Shown here piece after piece: positions 31,858 to 41,458 of a stretch of DNA of 64,000 bases (the stretch's first letter is position 1; each line of letters starts with the position of its first letter). Under the pieces are notes generated by a model. That model ran no database searches. It saw only the letters and a program-made list of their open reading frames with translations, and had not been told where the DNA came from. The stretch comes from Clostridia bacterium (GTDB lineage: Bacteria; Bacillota; Clostridia; Christensenellales; Pumilibacteraceae): positions 1 to 64,000 of the forward strand of contig JAAWAB010000007.1 of assembly GCA_022791915.1 (NCBI GenBank), read 5' to 3'. Position numbers and translations under genes: made by a program.

Positions 31858-32171
31858 GCTGTGTTTCCGCACAGCACTTTTTTGCACGAAAAATAGGTAT
31901 GAAACCCAAGGTTACCCGCAAAAAATTAGCGGATTGCGGGAGAACTTGGGCGGACCGAGTGCGGCGACGGCATGCCGTGCGGCGAAGTGAGCGGCAAAAA
32001 AGGAAAACGCGGAAAGGTGCGTGCGAACCGACAGGCGGACAGCTTGTAAGGCGCGAAACGAAAGCGGGGCATGCGGCGAGAAATCGCCGAAAAATTTTGT
32101 TCCGGCGTAGACCCACCCGACAGCGTTGTAAGTTTCTTCGCAAATGCTAACACGGAGGTAAAAGTAAGAAA
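31858..32171 (+). ncRNA. Structured 5' leader of the ribosomal protein operon
   Basis: About 314 nt from the predicted start to rpsJ. It begins with a hairpin GCTGTG-tttccg-CACAGC followed by T6 (31858-31883), then CCCGCAA/TTGCGGG (31914-31939) and a GGCGA-GAAA-TCGCC stem with a GNRA-type loop (about 32077-32090). This resembles ribosomal protein leader RNAs that bind L4 or S10, but no known motif was recognised. The Arg/Lys-rich frame 31899-32150 is probably not a gene. The 148 bases before the promoter (31674-31821) hold nothing recognisable. Confidence 0.6.
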
Positions 32172-32480
32172 ATGGCAAATCAGAAAATCCGAATCAAGTT
32201 GAAGGCGTACGACCACGACCTGATTGACCAATCGGCGGCAAGAATCGTCGAAACGGCGAAAAAGACGGGAACCAAAGTTTCGGGTCCCATTCCTCTTCCC
32301 ACCGACAAAGAGGTTGTAACCATTTTGCGCGCGGTACACAAATATAAAGACAGCCGCGAGCAATTCGAGCTTCGTACGCATAAAAGACTGATAGACATAT
32401 ACAGTCCCTCGGCAAAAACGGTCGATTCCCTCATGAAACTCGATCTCCCCGCGGGTGTTGACATTCAAATCAAACTGTAA
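32172..32480 (+). CDS. rpsJ: Ribosomal protein S10 (NusE)
   Basis: 102 residues, full length. Small-subunit head protein that also acts as NusE in antitermination. Recognised by [29 protein letters not shown] and the [33 protein letters not shown] end. First gene of the operon; GGAGG lies 13 nt before ATG, a rather long gap. Confidence 0.98.
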   Translation: MANQKIRIKLKAYDHDLIDQSAARIVETAKKTGTKVSGPIPLPTDKEVVTILRAVHKYKDSREQFELRTHKRLIDIYSPSAKTVDSLMKLDLPAGVDIQIKL

Positions 32481-32506
32481 GAGGAGCGAGGAGGTAATAC
32501 GATAAT

Positions 32507-33139
32507 ATGGATAAAGCAATATTGGGAAGAAAGCTGGGCATGACCTCGATCTTCGACGAGTCGGGACTCAGCATTCCGGTCACGGTAGTAGCGGCGGGAC
32601 CCATGAAAGTGGTTCGCAAGAAAACGCCCGAGCGCGACGGATACAGCGCGGTGCTCGTTTCGTTTGAAACGCCGAATAAAAATCAGAACAAAGCGGAAGC
32701 GGGCGTATATAAAAAGCTCGGCATGGATAGCGGAAAAATTCTGCGCGAATTCAAATTCTCTGACCCCGACAAGTTTAAGGAAGGCAGCGAAATCAAGTGC
32801 GATATCTTTGCGGGCGGCGACATGGTAGACGTGTCGGCGGTGAGCAAGGGTCACGGCTTTTCGGGTGCGATTAAGCGTTGGAATCAGCGCAGACTGAAAA
32901 TGTCGCACGGTACCGGTCCCGTGCATCGCAGTGTGGGTTCCACGGGTGCGAACAGCACGCCCAGCAAGGTGATTAAGGGACTGCACATGCCCGGACAGTA
33001 CGGACACGACAACGTGACCATTCAGAACTTGAAGATCGTAAAAGTGGATACGGCGCGCGGCGTGCTTTTGATAAGAGGCGCCATTCCCGGTCCCAAGGGC
33101 GGTCTTGTAACGGTGAAACAGACCGTGAAATCCAAGTAA
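32507..33139 (+). CDS. rplC: Ribosomal protein L3
   Basis: 210 residues. Early 50S assembly protein near the peptidyl transferase centre. GRKLGMTSIF at the N-terminus, the GFSGAIKRWNQRR loop region and HGTGPVHRSVGSTGANSTPSKVIKG are diagnostic. GGAGG precedes ATG. Follows rpsJ by 26 nt. Confidence 0.98.
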   Translation: MDKAILGRKLGMTSIFDESGLSIPVTVVAAGPMKVVRKKTPERDGYSAVLVSFETPNKNQNKAEAGVYKKLGMDSGKILREFKFSDPDKFKEGSEIKCDIFAGGDMVDVSAVSKGHGFSGAIKRWNQRRLKMSHGTGPVHRSVGSTGANSTPSKVIKGLHMPGQYGHDNVTIQNLKIVKVDTARGVLLIRGAIPGPKGGLVTVKQTVKSK

Positions 33140-33154
33140 GGCGGAGGGACAGAT

Positions 33155-33778
33155 ATGCCAAGCGTAAAAGTATATAAACAAACGGGCGTCGAAGCGGGAA
33201 GCATAGAGCTTGACGACAGCGTATTCGCCGCCGAATATAACGAAGCACTCATTCACCAGGTGGTTGTGGCACAGCGCAACAACGCGCGTCAGGGTACCAA
33301 ATGCACGCTTACCCGTACCGAAGTGCGCGGCGGCGGTATCAAGCCGTGGCGTCAGAAGGGAACGGGCAGAGCGCGTCAAGGCTCTATTCGTGCGCCCCAG
33401 TGGGCGGGCGGCGGCGTGGTGTTCGCGCCCAAGCCCCGCGACTTCTCGCAAAAGGTGAACAAGCAGGCGCGCCGCGCCGCGATTTGCTCGGCTTTGAGCG
33501 AAAAATTGCGCGCCGACGAACTGAAAGTGGTGGAAGAAATCAAAATCGAGCCCAAAACCAAACAGATGGCGAAAGTGCTCGGAGATCTCAAACTCGACAA
33601 GCGCGTGCTCATTGTGGTAACCGAAGCCGACGGCGCGGTTGTACGGGCGGCGGGCAATATTCCCGGCGTGAGCACCCTGGCTTGCAATCAGATTAACGTA
33701 TACGATTTGGTGGCAAACGGGAAATGCGTCATGACGGTGGACGCCGTTAAGAAAATCGAGGAGGCATACAAAGCATGA
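33155..33778 (+). CDS. rplD: Ribosomal protein L4
   Basis: 207 residues. Lines the exit tunnel; in many bacteria it represses its own S10 operon by binding the leader. The tunnel loop KGTGRARQGSIRAPQWAGGGVVFAPKPRD is present. Overlaps rplW by 4 nt (ATGA). A possible target is the leader at 31858-32171. Confidence 0.98.
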   Translation: MPSVKVYKQTGVEAGSIELDDSVFAAEYNEALIHQVVVAQRNNARQGTKCTLTRTEVRGGGIKPWRQKGTGRARQGSIRAPQWAGGGVVFAPKPRDFSQKVNKQARRAAICSALSEKLRADELKVVEEIKIEPKTKQMAKVLGDLKLDKRVLIVVTEADGAVVRAAGNIPGVSTLACNQINVYDLVANGKCVMTVDAVKKIEEAYKA

Positions 33779-34065
33779 ACGCTTACGACGTTATTATAAA
33801 GCCTGTACGCAGCGAAAAGGCATACGACGGCATTGCCAACAAAAAGTACGCTTTCGTTGTGGACCGCAGAGCCGACAAAAAGCAGATTAAAGCGGCGGTG
33901 GAAGAAATCTTCAAAGTACAGGTTGAAAAGGTGAACACAGTCAACGTCCGCGGGAAGTACAAACGCCAGGGCAGAACCGAAGGATACACTTCGAGTTACA
34001 AAAAAGCCTACGTTCAACTCGCCGCGTCCAGCAAGTCTATCGAGTTCTTCGATAGCTTAACTTAA
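33775..34065 (+). CDS. rplW: Ribosomal protein L23
   Basis: 96 residues. Sits at the tunnel exit and docks trigger factor and [18 protein letters not shown] at the start, [37 protein letters not shown] follow. Coupled to rplD by ATGA. Confidence 0.98.
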   Translation: MNAYDVIIKPVRSEKAYDGIANKKYAFVVDRRADKKQIKAAVEEIFKVQVEKVNTVNVRGKYKRQGRTEGYTSSYKKAYVQLAASSKSIEFFDSLT

Positions 34066-34084
34066 AGAGGAACGGAGGCAGCAT

Positions 34085-34912
34085 ATGGCTATTAAAAGAT
34101 ATAAACCCATGACCGCCGGCACGCGTTTCAAAACGGTTTCGAGCTTTAACGAGATTACCACAACCAAACCCGAAAAATCGCTTTTGGACGTTTCGTACCG
34201 CACGGGCGGCAGAAACAATACGGGCAGAATCACCGTTCGTCATATCGGCGGCGGCAACCGAATCAAGTATCGCATTATCGACTTTAAGCGCAACAAAGAC
34301 GGGATTCCCGCTCGCGTTGCCGAAATCGAATACGACCCCAACCGCACGGCATACATTGCGCTTCTGCATTACGCCGACGGCGAGAAGAGATACATTCTTG
34401 CGCCGCTCGGGCTGAATCAGGGCGATACCGTGTTGAGCGGCGAGAACGCCGACATCAAGGCGGGCAACGCGCTTCCCTTACAGAACATTCCCGTGGGTAC
34501 CATGGTGCACAACATCGAAATGCAACCGGGAAAAGGCGGACAGATTGCCAAAGCGGCAGGCAGTGCGGCACAACTCATGGCAAAAGAAGGCAACTATGCC
34601 ACGCTCCGCTTGCCCAGCGGCGAAATGCGCATGATTCCCTTAAAGTGCAAAGCTACAATCGGTCAGGTAGGCAATCTCGACCACGAGCTGGTTTCCTTGG
34701 GTAAAGCGGGCAGAAAGCGTCACATGGGCGTAAAACCCACCGTACGCGGTGTGGTTATGAACCCTTGCGATCACCCGCACGGCGGTGGCGAAGGCAAGTC
34801 GCCGATAGGCAGACCGGGTCCCGTATCTCCTTGGGGACAACCCGCGCTCGGCTACAAGACGCGCAAGAAGCACAAGAACAGCGATCGCTTTATCGTAAAG
34901 CGGATTAACTGA
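34085..34912 (+). CDS. rplB: Ribosomal protein L2
   Basis: 275 residues, full length. Core 50S protein needed for subunit joining and peptidyl transfer. [61 protein letters not shown] (with the conserved active-region His) are visible. GGAGG-type site. Confidence 0.99.
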   Translation: MAIKRYKPMTAGTRFKTVSSFNEITTTKPEKSLLDVSYRTGGRNNTGRITVRHIGGGNRIKYRIIDFKRNKDGIPARVAEIEYDPNRTAYIALLHYADGEKRYILAPLGLNQGDTVLSGENADIKAGNALPLQNIPVGTMVHNIEMQPGKGGQIAKAAGSAAQLMAKEGNYATLRLPSGEMRMIPLKCKATIGQVGNLDHELVSLGKAGRKRHMGVKPTVRGVVMNPCDHPHGGGEGKSPIGRPGPVSPWGQPALGYKTRKKHKNSDRFIVKRIN

Positions 34913-34926
34913 TAGAGGTATAAAAC

Positions 34927-35205
34927 ATGAGCAGAAGTGTTAAAAAAGGACCTTACGTTGAAGAAAGGCTGTATGAGAGAGTGAAAGCGCAGGCGGCAAC
35001 CACCGATAAAAAGGTGATTAAAACCTGGTCGCGCTCGTCGACGATATTCCCCGAATTCGTGGGGTGCACGATTGCCGTGCACGACGGCAGAAAGCATGTG
35101 CCCGTATATTGTACCGAAGAAATGGTCGGGCACAAACTGGGCGAATTCGCGCCCACGCGCACGTTCCGCGGTCATGCCGGGGAAAAGACCACGAAGGGTA
35201 AATAA
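34927..35205 (+). CDS. rpsS: Ribosomal protein S19
   Basis: 92 residues. 30S head protein. [18 protein letters not shown] at the start and [27 protein letters not shown] sequence ([10 protein letters not shown]...) fit. Spaced 14 nt from rplB. Confidence 0.98.
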   Translation: MSRSVKKGPYVEERLYERVKAQAATTDKKVIKTWSRSSTIFPEFVGCTIAVHDGRKHVPVYCTEEMVGHKLGEFAPTRTFRGHAGEKTTKGK

Positions 35206-35216
35206 GGAGTAGAGCG

Positions 35217-35612
35217 ATGGCAAAGAGAATGAAAGAAAAGGCGCTTGCGCGTAAAGAAAACAAAGATACGCGTCCGCAGGCGTCGGCTAAATACGTGCGT
35301 ATATCGCCGTTTAAGGTGCGCGTGGTGCTTGATACCGTGCGCGGCAAATCGGTGAACGAAGCGCTTGCGACGTTGCTCGCAACGCCCAAGTCGGCAAGCG
35401 AACCCATTCGCAAAGTGATCGAGTCGGCAACTGCCAACGCCGAGCACAATCAGGGACTCAGTCGCGCCGATTTGTACGTTGCCGAAATCTTCGCCGACGG
35501 AGGTCCCGTGTTAAAACGCGTGAATCCCGTTTCCAAAGGCAGAGCACATCGTATCAACAAGAGAACCAGTCACATCACGGTAATTCTCGATACCGTGAAG
35601 GAGGGCAAGTAA
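35217..35612 (+). CDS. rplV: Ribosomal protein L22
   Basis: 131 residues, slightly longer than usual (about 110-115) because of an extra Lys/Arg-rich N-terminus ([20 protein letters not shown]) before [25 protein letters not shown]. It lines the exit tunnel. The end [27 protein letters not shown] is typical. Confidence 0.98.
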   Translation: MAKRMKEKALARKENKDTRPQASAKYVRISPFKVRVVLDTVRGKSVNEALATLLATPKSASEPIRKVIESATANAEHNQGLSRADLYVAEIFADGGPVLKRVNPVSKGRAHRINKRTSHITVILDTVKEGK

Positions 35613-35613
35613 T

Positions 35614-36276
35614 ATGGGACACAAAGTGAATCCTCACGGACTTCGGGTAGGCGTGATTGACGGTTGGAACGCCAACTGGTATGCCGGCAAAAAAGATTTT
35701 GCGGCAAATCTTTACGAAGACCACAAAATCCGCGAATTCATCAAAAAGAAGTATTACGCGTACGGAGTCAGCAAAGTGATTATCGAACGCGCGCAGGGCA
35801 ACGTGAGTATTAACATTCACACCTCTAAACCCGGTATGATTATCGGACTCAAAGGCGCGGGAATCGAAGAACTCAAAAAGCAACTTGCCAAAGTGGTGCC
35901 GAACAAGCAGTTTCGCATTAACATTATGGAAGTAAAGCGCCCCGATATGGATGCCGTTTTGGTGGCGGAAAGCATTGCGGCGCAGTTGGAAAAGCGTAGC
36001 TCGTTCCGCAGAGCCATGAAACAGGCAATGGGCAGAGTGATGCGTAGCGGCGCCAAGGGCGTGAAGATTAAGGTGGGCGGCAGACTGGACGGCGCGGAAA
36101 TCGCGCGCAGCGAGGCGTATCATGAGGGAAGCATTCCCTTGCAGACGCTTCGTGCCGACATCGACTACGGCGTGGCAACCGCCCGCACTACGTTCGGCGC
36201 TATCGGCGTGAAAGTCTGGGTGTATAAGGGCGAAATCTTGCCCAAAGCCAAAGACGTGCAAGGAGGTCAGGAATAA
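35614..36276 (+). CDS. rpsC: Ribosomal protein S3
   Basis: 220 residues. 30S mRNA-entry protein with helicase activity. [14 protein letters not shown] at the start, KH domain with [19 protein letters not shown] (GxxG loop IGLKG), and the C-terminal [22 protein letters not shown] domain. Starts 1 nt after rplV. Confidence 0.99.
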   Translation: MGHKVNPHGLRVGVIDGWNANWYAGKKDFAANLYEDHKIREFIKKKYYAYGVSKVIIERAQGNVSINIHTSKPGMIIGLKGAGIEELKKQLAKVVPNKQFRINIMEVKRPDMDAVLVAESIAAQLEKRSSFRRAMKQAMGRVMRSGAKGVKIKVGGRLDGAEIARSEAYHEGSIPLQTLRADIDYGVATARTTFGAIGVKVWVYKGEILPKAKDVQGGQE

Positions 36277-36277
36277 T

Positions 36278-36718
36278 ATGTTACTCCCCAAAAGAGTGAA
36301 ACACCGCAAACAGCAACGCGGCAGAATGAAAGGAAAGGCAAACAAGGGCAATGAAATCGCATACGGCGAATTCGGACTTGTGGCGCTTGACCCCGCATGG
36401 ATTACGTCTAATCAGATAGAGGCTGCGCGTATCGCCATGACGCGTTACATCAAGCGCGGCGGGCAGGTATGGATTGATATCTTCCCGCACAAGCCTATCA
36501 CCAAAAAGCCCGCCGAAACCCGCATGGGTAGCGGCAAAGGCTCGCCCGAATACTGGGCGGCGGTGGTAAAGCCGGGCAGAGTTATGTTTGAAATGGCGGG
36601 TGTGAGCGAAGAAGTGGCTCGCGAAGCACTGCGTCTTGCCTCTCATAAGTTGCCGGTGCGTTGCAAAATCTGCAAGCGCGGCGAGCTTGTGTCCGCCGAC
36701 AAGGAGGAAAAAGCGTAA
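36278..36718 (+). CDS. rplP: Ribosomal protein L16
   Basis: 146 residues. Organises the A site and the 5S region of the 50S subunit. [25 protein letters not shown] and [24 protein letters not shown] are diagnostic. Its TAA overlaps the rpmC ATG by 1 nt. Confidence 0.99.
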   Translation: MLLPKRVKHRKQQRGRMKGKANKGNEIAYGEFGLVALDPAWITSNQIEAARIAMTRYIKRGGQVWIDIFPHKPITKKPAETRMGSGKGSPEYWAAVVKPGRVMFEMAGVSEEVAREALRLASHKLPVRCKICKRGELVSADKEEKA

Positions 36719-36918
36719 TGAAAGCGAAGCAGATACACGAAATGAAAGACGACGAACTGAAACAGAAGCTCGACGAGCTCAAACAGGAGCTTTTCAATCT
36801 GCGTTTCAGCAACGCTACGGGTCAGCTTGCCAATCCCATGCAGATGGTGGTTTGCAAAAAAGACATCGCGCGTATCAAGACCGTTCTCCGCGAGCGTGAG
36901 CTGGCGAAGAAGGCGTAA
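36718..36918 (+). CDS. rpmC: Ribosomal protein L29
   Basis: 66 residues, a two-helix 50S protein at the tunnel exit: [30 protein letters not shown] and [15 protein letters not shown]. The start is the ATG at 36718 that shares a base with the rplP stop. Confidence 0.98.
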   Translation: MKAKQIHEMKDDELKQKLDELKQELFNLRFSNATGQLANPMQMVVCKKDIARIKTVLRERELAKKA

Positions 36919-36932
36919 GAGCGGAGGATAGT

Positions 36933-37196
36933 ATGGAAACAGTGGAAAGAAACAACCGAAAGGTGCGTGAGGGCATCGTCGTTTCCGATAAAATGGATAA
37001 AACGATAGTTGTCGCCATTAAAGACAAAGCCAAGCACCCTCTGTACAAAAAGACAATCAACAAGACAAAGAAACTCAAAGCCCACGACGAAAACAACGAG
37101 GCGGGCATCGGCGACAAAGTGGAGATTATGGAAACCCGCCACATTTCGCGCGATAAGTGCTGGCGCCTTGTGAAAATCGTGGAAAAGGCGAAGTAA
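36933..37196 (+). CDS. rpsQ: Ribosomal protein S17
   Basis: 87 residues, OB-fold primary 16S-binding protein. [32 protein letters not shown] and [28 protein letters not shown] fit the family. Last of the S10-type genes. Confidence 0.98.
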   Translation: METVERNNRKVREGIVVSDKMDKTIVVAIKDKAKHPLYKKTINKTKKLKAHDENNEAGIGDKVEIMETRHISRDKCWRLVKIVEKAK

Positions 37197-37209
37197 GGAG
37201 AGGTGAATC

Positions 37210-37578
37210 ATGATACAACCACAGACCTATCTCAAAGTTGCCGATAACAGCGGTGCCAAAGAAATCATGTGCATTCGCGTGCTCGGCGGCTCGTTCCGCA
37301 GAAGCGGCAACATAGGCGACGTTATCATCGCCTCGGTAAAGAGCGCATCGACGGGCGGCGCCGTGAAAAAGGGCGACGTAGTAAAAGCGGTAATCGTGCG
37401 CACGCACAAGGGCGTAGGGCGTCCCGACGGGTCGTTCATTCGTTTCGACGACAACGCCGCCGTAATTATCGATAACCAAAAGCAACCGCGCGGTACCCGT
37501 ATCTTCGGACCGATTGCACGTGAGCTTCGCGAGAAGGATTATATGAAAATCATCTCGCTTGCTCCGGAAGTGCTGTAA
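37210..37578 (+). CDS. rplN: Ribosomal protein L14
   Basis: 122 residues. Forms an intersubunit bridge. [28 protein letters not shown] and the ending [16 protein letters not shown] ([12 protein letters not shown]) match. First gene of the spc part. Confidence 0.99.
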   Translation: MIQPQTYLKVADNSGAKEIMCIRVLGGSFRRSGNIGDVIIASVKSASTGGAVKKGDVVKAVIVRTHKGVGRPDGSFIRFDDNAAVIIDNQKQPRGTRIFGPIARELREKDYMKIISLAPEVL

Positions 37579-37593
37579 GGAGGATTGCCGAAT

Positions 37594-38088
37594 ATGAATC
37601 TGAACGTAAAAAAAGGCGATACCGTACTGATTATTGCGGGCAAAGACAAAGGCAAGACGGGCAAAATCACGTCCTGCGACCCCAAGGGCGGCAGAGTGGT
37701 GGTGGAAGGGTGCAACATTATTACCAAGCACACCAAGCCCCGCGGAGCCAACCAACCGGGCGGAATCAACAAGTTGGCGGGACCGATTGACGTGAGCAAC
37801 GTGCAGATTGTGTGCCCTTCCTGCAACAAGGCTACGCGCGTGGCGCATAAGGAAGAAGGCGACAACAAACTCCGCGTGTGCAAAAAGTGCGGCGCGTCGC
37901 TCGAACCCAAAAAGGCGGAGAAAAAAGCAAAAAAGAGCAAAACGGACAAGTCCGAAGCCGCTCCCGCCGAAGAAGTAAAAGAAAAGAAGAGCGCGAAGAA
38001 ACCCGCCGCAAAAAAGACGACGGCGAAGAAACCCGCGAAAGAAGAGGTTGAAACAACCGAACCCACCGCAGACGGCGGCGAGAACTAA
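37594..38088 (+). CDS. rplX: Ribosomal protein L24 with extended C-terminus
   Basis: 164 residues against about 100-110 usual. Residues 1-105 are L24: KOW motif KKGDTVLIIAGKDKGKTGKI, EGCNIITKHTKP, then a CPSC...CKKC zinc-ribbon-like pair. Residues 106-164 are a Lys/Ala/Glu-rich tail. L24 starts 50S assembly. ATG 37594 is preferred over TTG 37585, which is too close to GGAGG. Confidence 0.97.
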   Translation: MNLNVKKGDTVLIIAGKDKGKTGKITSCDPKGGRVVVEGCNIITKHTKPRGANQPGGINKLAGPIDVSNVQIVCPSCNKATRVAHKEEGDNKLRVCKKCGASLEPKKAEKKAKKSKTDKSEAAPAEEVKEKKSAKKPAAKKTTAKKPAKEEVETTEPTADGGEN

Positions 38089-38100
38089 TCGGAGGAGAGC

Positions 38101-38706
38101 ATGGCAGAAAAGAAGAATCAGGTTGCGGCAAAAGCGGCAACCGATACGAAAAAGGACGACAGTCCCCGTTACCGTCTTCGTAAGCGCTATCAGAGCGAAA
38201 TCGTTCCCGCGCTTATGAGCGAACGCGGATACAAAAACGTCAACGAAGTGCCCAAGCTGGAAAAGATTACGCTCAACATGAGATTGGGTGACATTAAAGA
38301 CAACAACAAGAGCATTCAGCTTGCGCAAGCCGAACTCGAAGCGATTTGCGGACAAAAGAGCATTATCACCAAAGCCAAGAAGAGCGTGGCGAACTTCAAA
38401 CTCCGTGAAAATCAGCCGATCGGCGTAAAAGTTACTTTGCGCGGCGAAAAGATGTATGAGTTTTTCGACAAACTCGTTTCCATTGCGCTTCCGCGCGTGC
38501 GTGACTTCCGCGGTATTTCGGGCAAATCGTTCGACGGCAGAGGAAATTACGCGATGGGCGTTAAAGAGCAGATTATTTTCCCCGAAATCGCATACGAACA
38601 GGTGGAAAAAGTGCGCGGATTCGATATTTGCATAGTAACAACCGCCAAGTCGGACGACGAAGCAAAGGCACTGCTGACCAAGATGGGCATGCCGTTTCGG
38701 AATTAG
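38101..38706 (+). CDS. rplE: Ribosomal protein L5
   Basis: 201 residues; about 20 more than usual due to an N-terminal Lys/Ala-rich stretch ([19 protein letters not shown]) before the normal [15 protein letters not shown] start. Binds 5S r[40 protein letters not shown] and [18 protein letters not shown] are typical. Confidence 0.98.
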   Translation: MAEKKNQVAAKAATDTKKDDSPRYRLRKRYQSEIVPALMSERGYKNVNEVPKLEKITLNMRLGDIKDNNKSIQLAQAELEAICGQKSIITKAKKSVANFKLRENQPIGVKVTLRGEKMYEFFDKLVSIALPRVRDFRGISGKSFDGRGNYAMGVKEQIIFPEIAYEQVEKVRGFDICIVTTAKSDDEAKALLTKMGMPFRN

Positions 38707-38725
38707 CGGAGGATAGGAGAAGATT

Positions 38726-38911
38726 ATGGCTAAAAAAGCAATGATAAACAAGCAGCAAAAACCTGCGAAATTCTCTACGCGCGCTTACACGCGTTGTAAT
38801 ATCTGCGGGCGTCCGCATGCGGTGCTCAAAAAGTTCGGAATTTGCAGAATTTGCTTCCGTGAACTTGCCTACAAAGGCGAAATTCCCGGCGTGAAAAAGT
38901 CGAGCTGGTAA
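38726..38911 (+). CDS. rpsN: Ribosomal protein S14, zinc-binding type
   Basis: 61 residues, the short Zn type (S14Z/RpsZ): CNICGRPH and CRICFREL supply four Cys ligands. 30S head protein. The zinc form implies no need for zinc economy at this locus. Confidence 0.98.
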   Translation: MAKKAMINKQQKPAKFSTRAYTRCNICGRPHAVLKKFGICRICFRELAYKGEIPGVKKSSW

Positions 38912-38926
38912 GGAGGACAACGAAAA

Positions 38927-39325
38927 ATGGTTACAACAGATCCCATTGCAGATTTGCTGACGAGAATACGGAACGCGCTCACCGCGCGTCACGATACCGT
39001 TTCCGTTCCTTCCTCCAAGATGAAGAAGGCAATCGCGGATATTCTTGTGAGCGAAGGATATATCAAAAGCGCCGAAACGGGTGACGACAACGGGCACCCC
39101 GTTATCAACATCGTGCTCAAATACGGCAACAAATACGAGCGGGTGATTACCAACCTTAAACGTATCAGCAAGCCCGGACTGCGTGTGTATTGCGGTTACG
39201 AAGACCTTCCCAAAGTGTTGGGCGGGCTGGGCATTGCAATCATATCCACGAGTAAAGGCGTTATGACGGATAAGCAGGCGCGCGCGCAGAAAGTGGGCGG
39301 CGAAGTGCTCGCATACGTCTGGTAA
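38927..39325 (+). CDS. rpsH: Ribosomal protein S8
   Basis: 132 residues. Binds 16S helix 21 and represses the spc operon in Escherichia coli. [14 protein letters not shown] at the start and [27 protein letters not shown] at the end. Confidence 0.99.
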   Translation: MVTTDPIADLLTRIRNALTARHDTVSVPSSKMKKAIADILVSEGYIKSAETGDDNGHPVINIVLKYGNKYERVITNLKRISKPGLRVYCGYEDLPKVLGGLGIAIISTSKGVMTDKQARAQKVGGEVLAYVW

Positions 39326-39342
39326 AGGGAGGGCGTGAGAAA

Positions 39343-39885
39343 ATGTCAAGAATAGGAAGAATGCCCATTGCGGTTCCCGCAGGCGTTACGGTGGACGTGA
39401 ACGGTTCCGCCGTGAAAGTGAGCGGACCCAAAGGCGCGCTCACGTGCGAGATTGCAAGCAACAAAATAGCGGTGAAAGTGGAAGGCGGCGAGGTGCACGT
39501 TACCCGTGCCGACGACAAGAAAGAATCGCGTTCTCTACACGGATTGTACCGTCAACTTATTGCCAATATGGTGGCGGGCGTAGTAACGCCTTTTACCCGC
39601 ACGCTCATCGTGCAAGGCGTAGGCTACAAGGCTGCCGTTGCGGGTAACAAGCTGACCATGAACATCGGATACAGCCATCCCGTGGAGTATGTTGCTCCCG
39701 AAGGAATCACGATTACCTGCCCCGACATCACCACCATTGTGGTTACGGGTATCAGCAAAGAGTTGGTGGGGCAGACGGCGGCAACCATACGCAGCAAACG
39801 CCCTGTGGAACCTTATCACAACTACGGTCTGCATTATTCGGACGAAGTGCTTGTGAAGAAGGAAGGCAAGACGGCGGGCAAGTAA
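39343..39885 (+). CDS. rplF: Ribosomal protein L6
   Basis: 180 residues, two L6 domains. MSRIGRMPIAVPAGV, VKVSGPKGAL and the final RSKRPVEPYHNYGLHYSDEVLVKKEGKTAGK are visible. Near the GTPase-factor site of the 50S. Confidence 0.99.
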   Translation: MSRIGRMPIAVPAGVTVDVNGSAVKVSGPKGALTCEIASNKIAVKVEGGEVHVTRADDKKESRSLHGLYRQLIANMVAGVVTPFTRTLIVQGVGYKAAVAGNKLTMNIGYSHPVEYVAPEGITITCPDITTIVVTGISKELVGQTAATIRSKRPVEPYHNYGLHYSDEVLVKKEGKTAGK

Positions 39886-39900
39886 GGAGAGCAGAGTAAA

Positions 39901-40263
39901 ATGATTAACAAACAGAATAAAAATCAGGTTCGTATCAAGCGCCATTTGCGTGTTCGCAGTGCGATATCGGGCACGGCGGAATGCCCGCGCCTGAACGTGT
40001 ATCGCTCTACTTCGCACATCTATGCGCAGATAATTGACGACGTGGCGGGCAAGACGCTTGCGTCCAGCTCTACCGTTGCCAAAGACGTGAACGTGAAAGG
40101 AAAAACCAAGACCGAGGCTGCCGCTATTGTGGGCGAAGAAGTCGCAAAAAAGGCAAAGGCAAAGGGAATCGAATGCGTGGTGTTTGACCGCGGCGGTTAC
40201 CTTTACACGGGCAGAGTGAAAGCTCTTGCGGACGGCGCGCGCGCTGCCGGTCTCAAATTTTAG
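39901..40263 (+). CDS. rplR: Ribosomal protein L18
   Basis: 120 residues. 5S rRNA-binding protein. [37 protein letters not shown] and the [29 protein letters not shown] end. Confidence 0.99.
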   Translation: MINKQNKNQVRIKRHLRVRSAISGTAECPRLNVYRSTSHIYAQIIDDVAGKTLASSSTVAKDVNVKGKTKTEAAAIVGEEVAKKAKAKGIECVVFDRGGYLYTGRVKALADGARAAGLKF

Positions 40264-40278
40264 CGGAGGAAATCGGAA

Positions 40279-40791
40279 ATGGCAAGACGTGAACGTGAAG
40301 AAATGAAACCGGATGACGGCTTCAAGAGCAAACTTGTTGCGGTAAACCGTGTAACGAAAGTTGTGAAAGGCGGCAGAAACATGCGCTTTTCGGCGTTGGT
40401 TGTTGTCGGCGACGGCAACGGCAGCGTGGGTATCGGCATGGGCAAGGCAGCCGAAGTTCCCGAGGCAATCAAGAAAGCGGAAGGTATCGCCCGCCGCAAT
40501 CTTGTGAAGATTGCTCTCAAAGACGGAACGATTCCGCATGAAAACATCGGAAAATTCGGCACTTCGCAAGTGCTGTTGCGCCCCGCTCCCGACGGTACCG
40601 GCGTTATCGCGGGCGGCAGTGTGCGTGCGGTGGTAGAGCTTGCGGGCATTAAAAACATTACCACGAAAAGCTACGGCAGCCGCAATGCTATCAACAGCGT
40701 AAAAGCTACGTTTGAAGGCTTGAAGAATTTGCGCTCGCCCGAACAGGTGGCGGCTTTGCGCGGCAAGACCGTCGAAGAAATTTTAGGGTAA
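40279..40791 (+). CDS. rpsE: Ribosomal protein S5
   Basis: 170 residues. Decoding accuracy and mRNA entry. [27 protein letters not shown] and [25 protein letters not shown] are diagnostic. Confidence 0.99.
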   Translation: MARREREEMKPDDGFKSKLVAVNRVTKVVKGGRNMRFSALVVVGDGNGSVGIGMGKAAEVPEAIKKAEGIARRNLVKIALKDGTIPHENIGKFGTSQVLLRPAPDGTGVIAGGSVRAVVELAGIKNITTKSYGSRNAINSVKATFEGLKNLRSPEQVAALRGKTVEEILG

Positions 40792-40802
40792 GGTGAACGA
40801 GT

Positions 40803-41012
40803 ATGGCTACGAAAAAAACGGAGAATGCCGAAGGTAAAAAACTGAAAGTGACTTTGGTGAAAAGCACCATCGGCAGTATCGAAAAACACAAAAAGACCGT
40901 ACAGGCTTTGGGTCTGAAAAAGGTACGTTCCAGCGTGGTGGTAAACGATAATCCCGCAATGCGCGGCATGATTTTCGTTGTAAAGCACCTCGTCAAGGTA
41001 GAGGAGGTATAA
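40803..41012 (+). CDS. rpmD: Ribosomal protein L30
   Basis: 69 residues. Ferredoxin-like 50S protein: [57 protein letters not shown]. Presence of rpmD fits Firmicutes. Confidence 0.98.
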   Translation: MATKKTENAEGKKLKVTLVKSTIGSIEKHKKTVQALGLKKVRSSVVVNDNPAMRGMIFVVKHLVKVEEV

Positions 41013-41014
41013 CA

Positions 41015-41458
41015 ATGAAAATGCACGATCTTTCTCCCGCCGTAGGCGCGAGAACGGCTACCAAACGCTTGGGCAGAGGTATCGGCTCGGGTACGGGTAA
41101 AACGAGCGGTAAAGGACATAAGGGTCAATGGGCACGTAGCGGCGGCGGTGTGCGCCCCGGTTTCGAAGGCGGTCAGATGCCGCTTGCCCGCAGACTTCCC
41201 AAAACGGGATTCGACAACCGCTACAAGAAAGTATATTCCATCGTGAATCTGGACGACCTTAATAAGTTCGAAGACGGCGCGGTGGTGAATGCGCAAATGC
41301 TGCTTGAAAGCGGAGTTATCGGAAAAATCGAACCCTACGGGTTGAAAGTTCTCGGCGACGGCGAACTCACCAAAAAGGTGACCGTGCAGGCAAAGAAATT
41401 CTCGAAATCCGCCATGGAGAAAATCGGGAAAGCCGGCGGAAAAGCAGAGGTGTTGTAA
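41015..41458 (+). CDS. rplO: Ribosomal protein L15
   Basis: 147 residues. [43 protein letters not shown] is the L15 signature. Late assembly protein of the 50S. It overlaps secY by 1 nt. Confidence 0.99.
   Translation: MKMHDLSPAVGARTATKRLGRGIGSGTGKTSGKGHKGQWARSGGGVRPGFEGGQMPLARRLPKTGFDNRYKKVYSIVNLDDLNKFEDGAVVNAQMLLESGVIGKIEPYGLKVLGDGELTKKVTVQAKKFSKSAMEKIGKAGGKAEVL

Noticed and set aside
31899..32150. Arg/Lys-rich ORF of 83 codons in the rpsJ leader
   Set aside because: Its frame runs through paired GC-rich stems, has no ribosome site and resembles no ribosomal protein; it is best explained as structured leader RNA.
31858..32171. RNase P RNA or tmRNA as identity of the rpsJ leader
   Set aside because: None of the conserved blocks of rnpB or ssrA could be found, and the region leads directly into rpsJ.
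37126..38751. Long minus-strand ORF antisense to rplN, rplX and rplE
   Set aside because: Both strands are open because of skewed codon use; the plus-strand genes are certain and the antisense product is low complexity (Phe/Arg/Leu/Gly rich).
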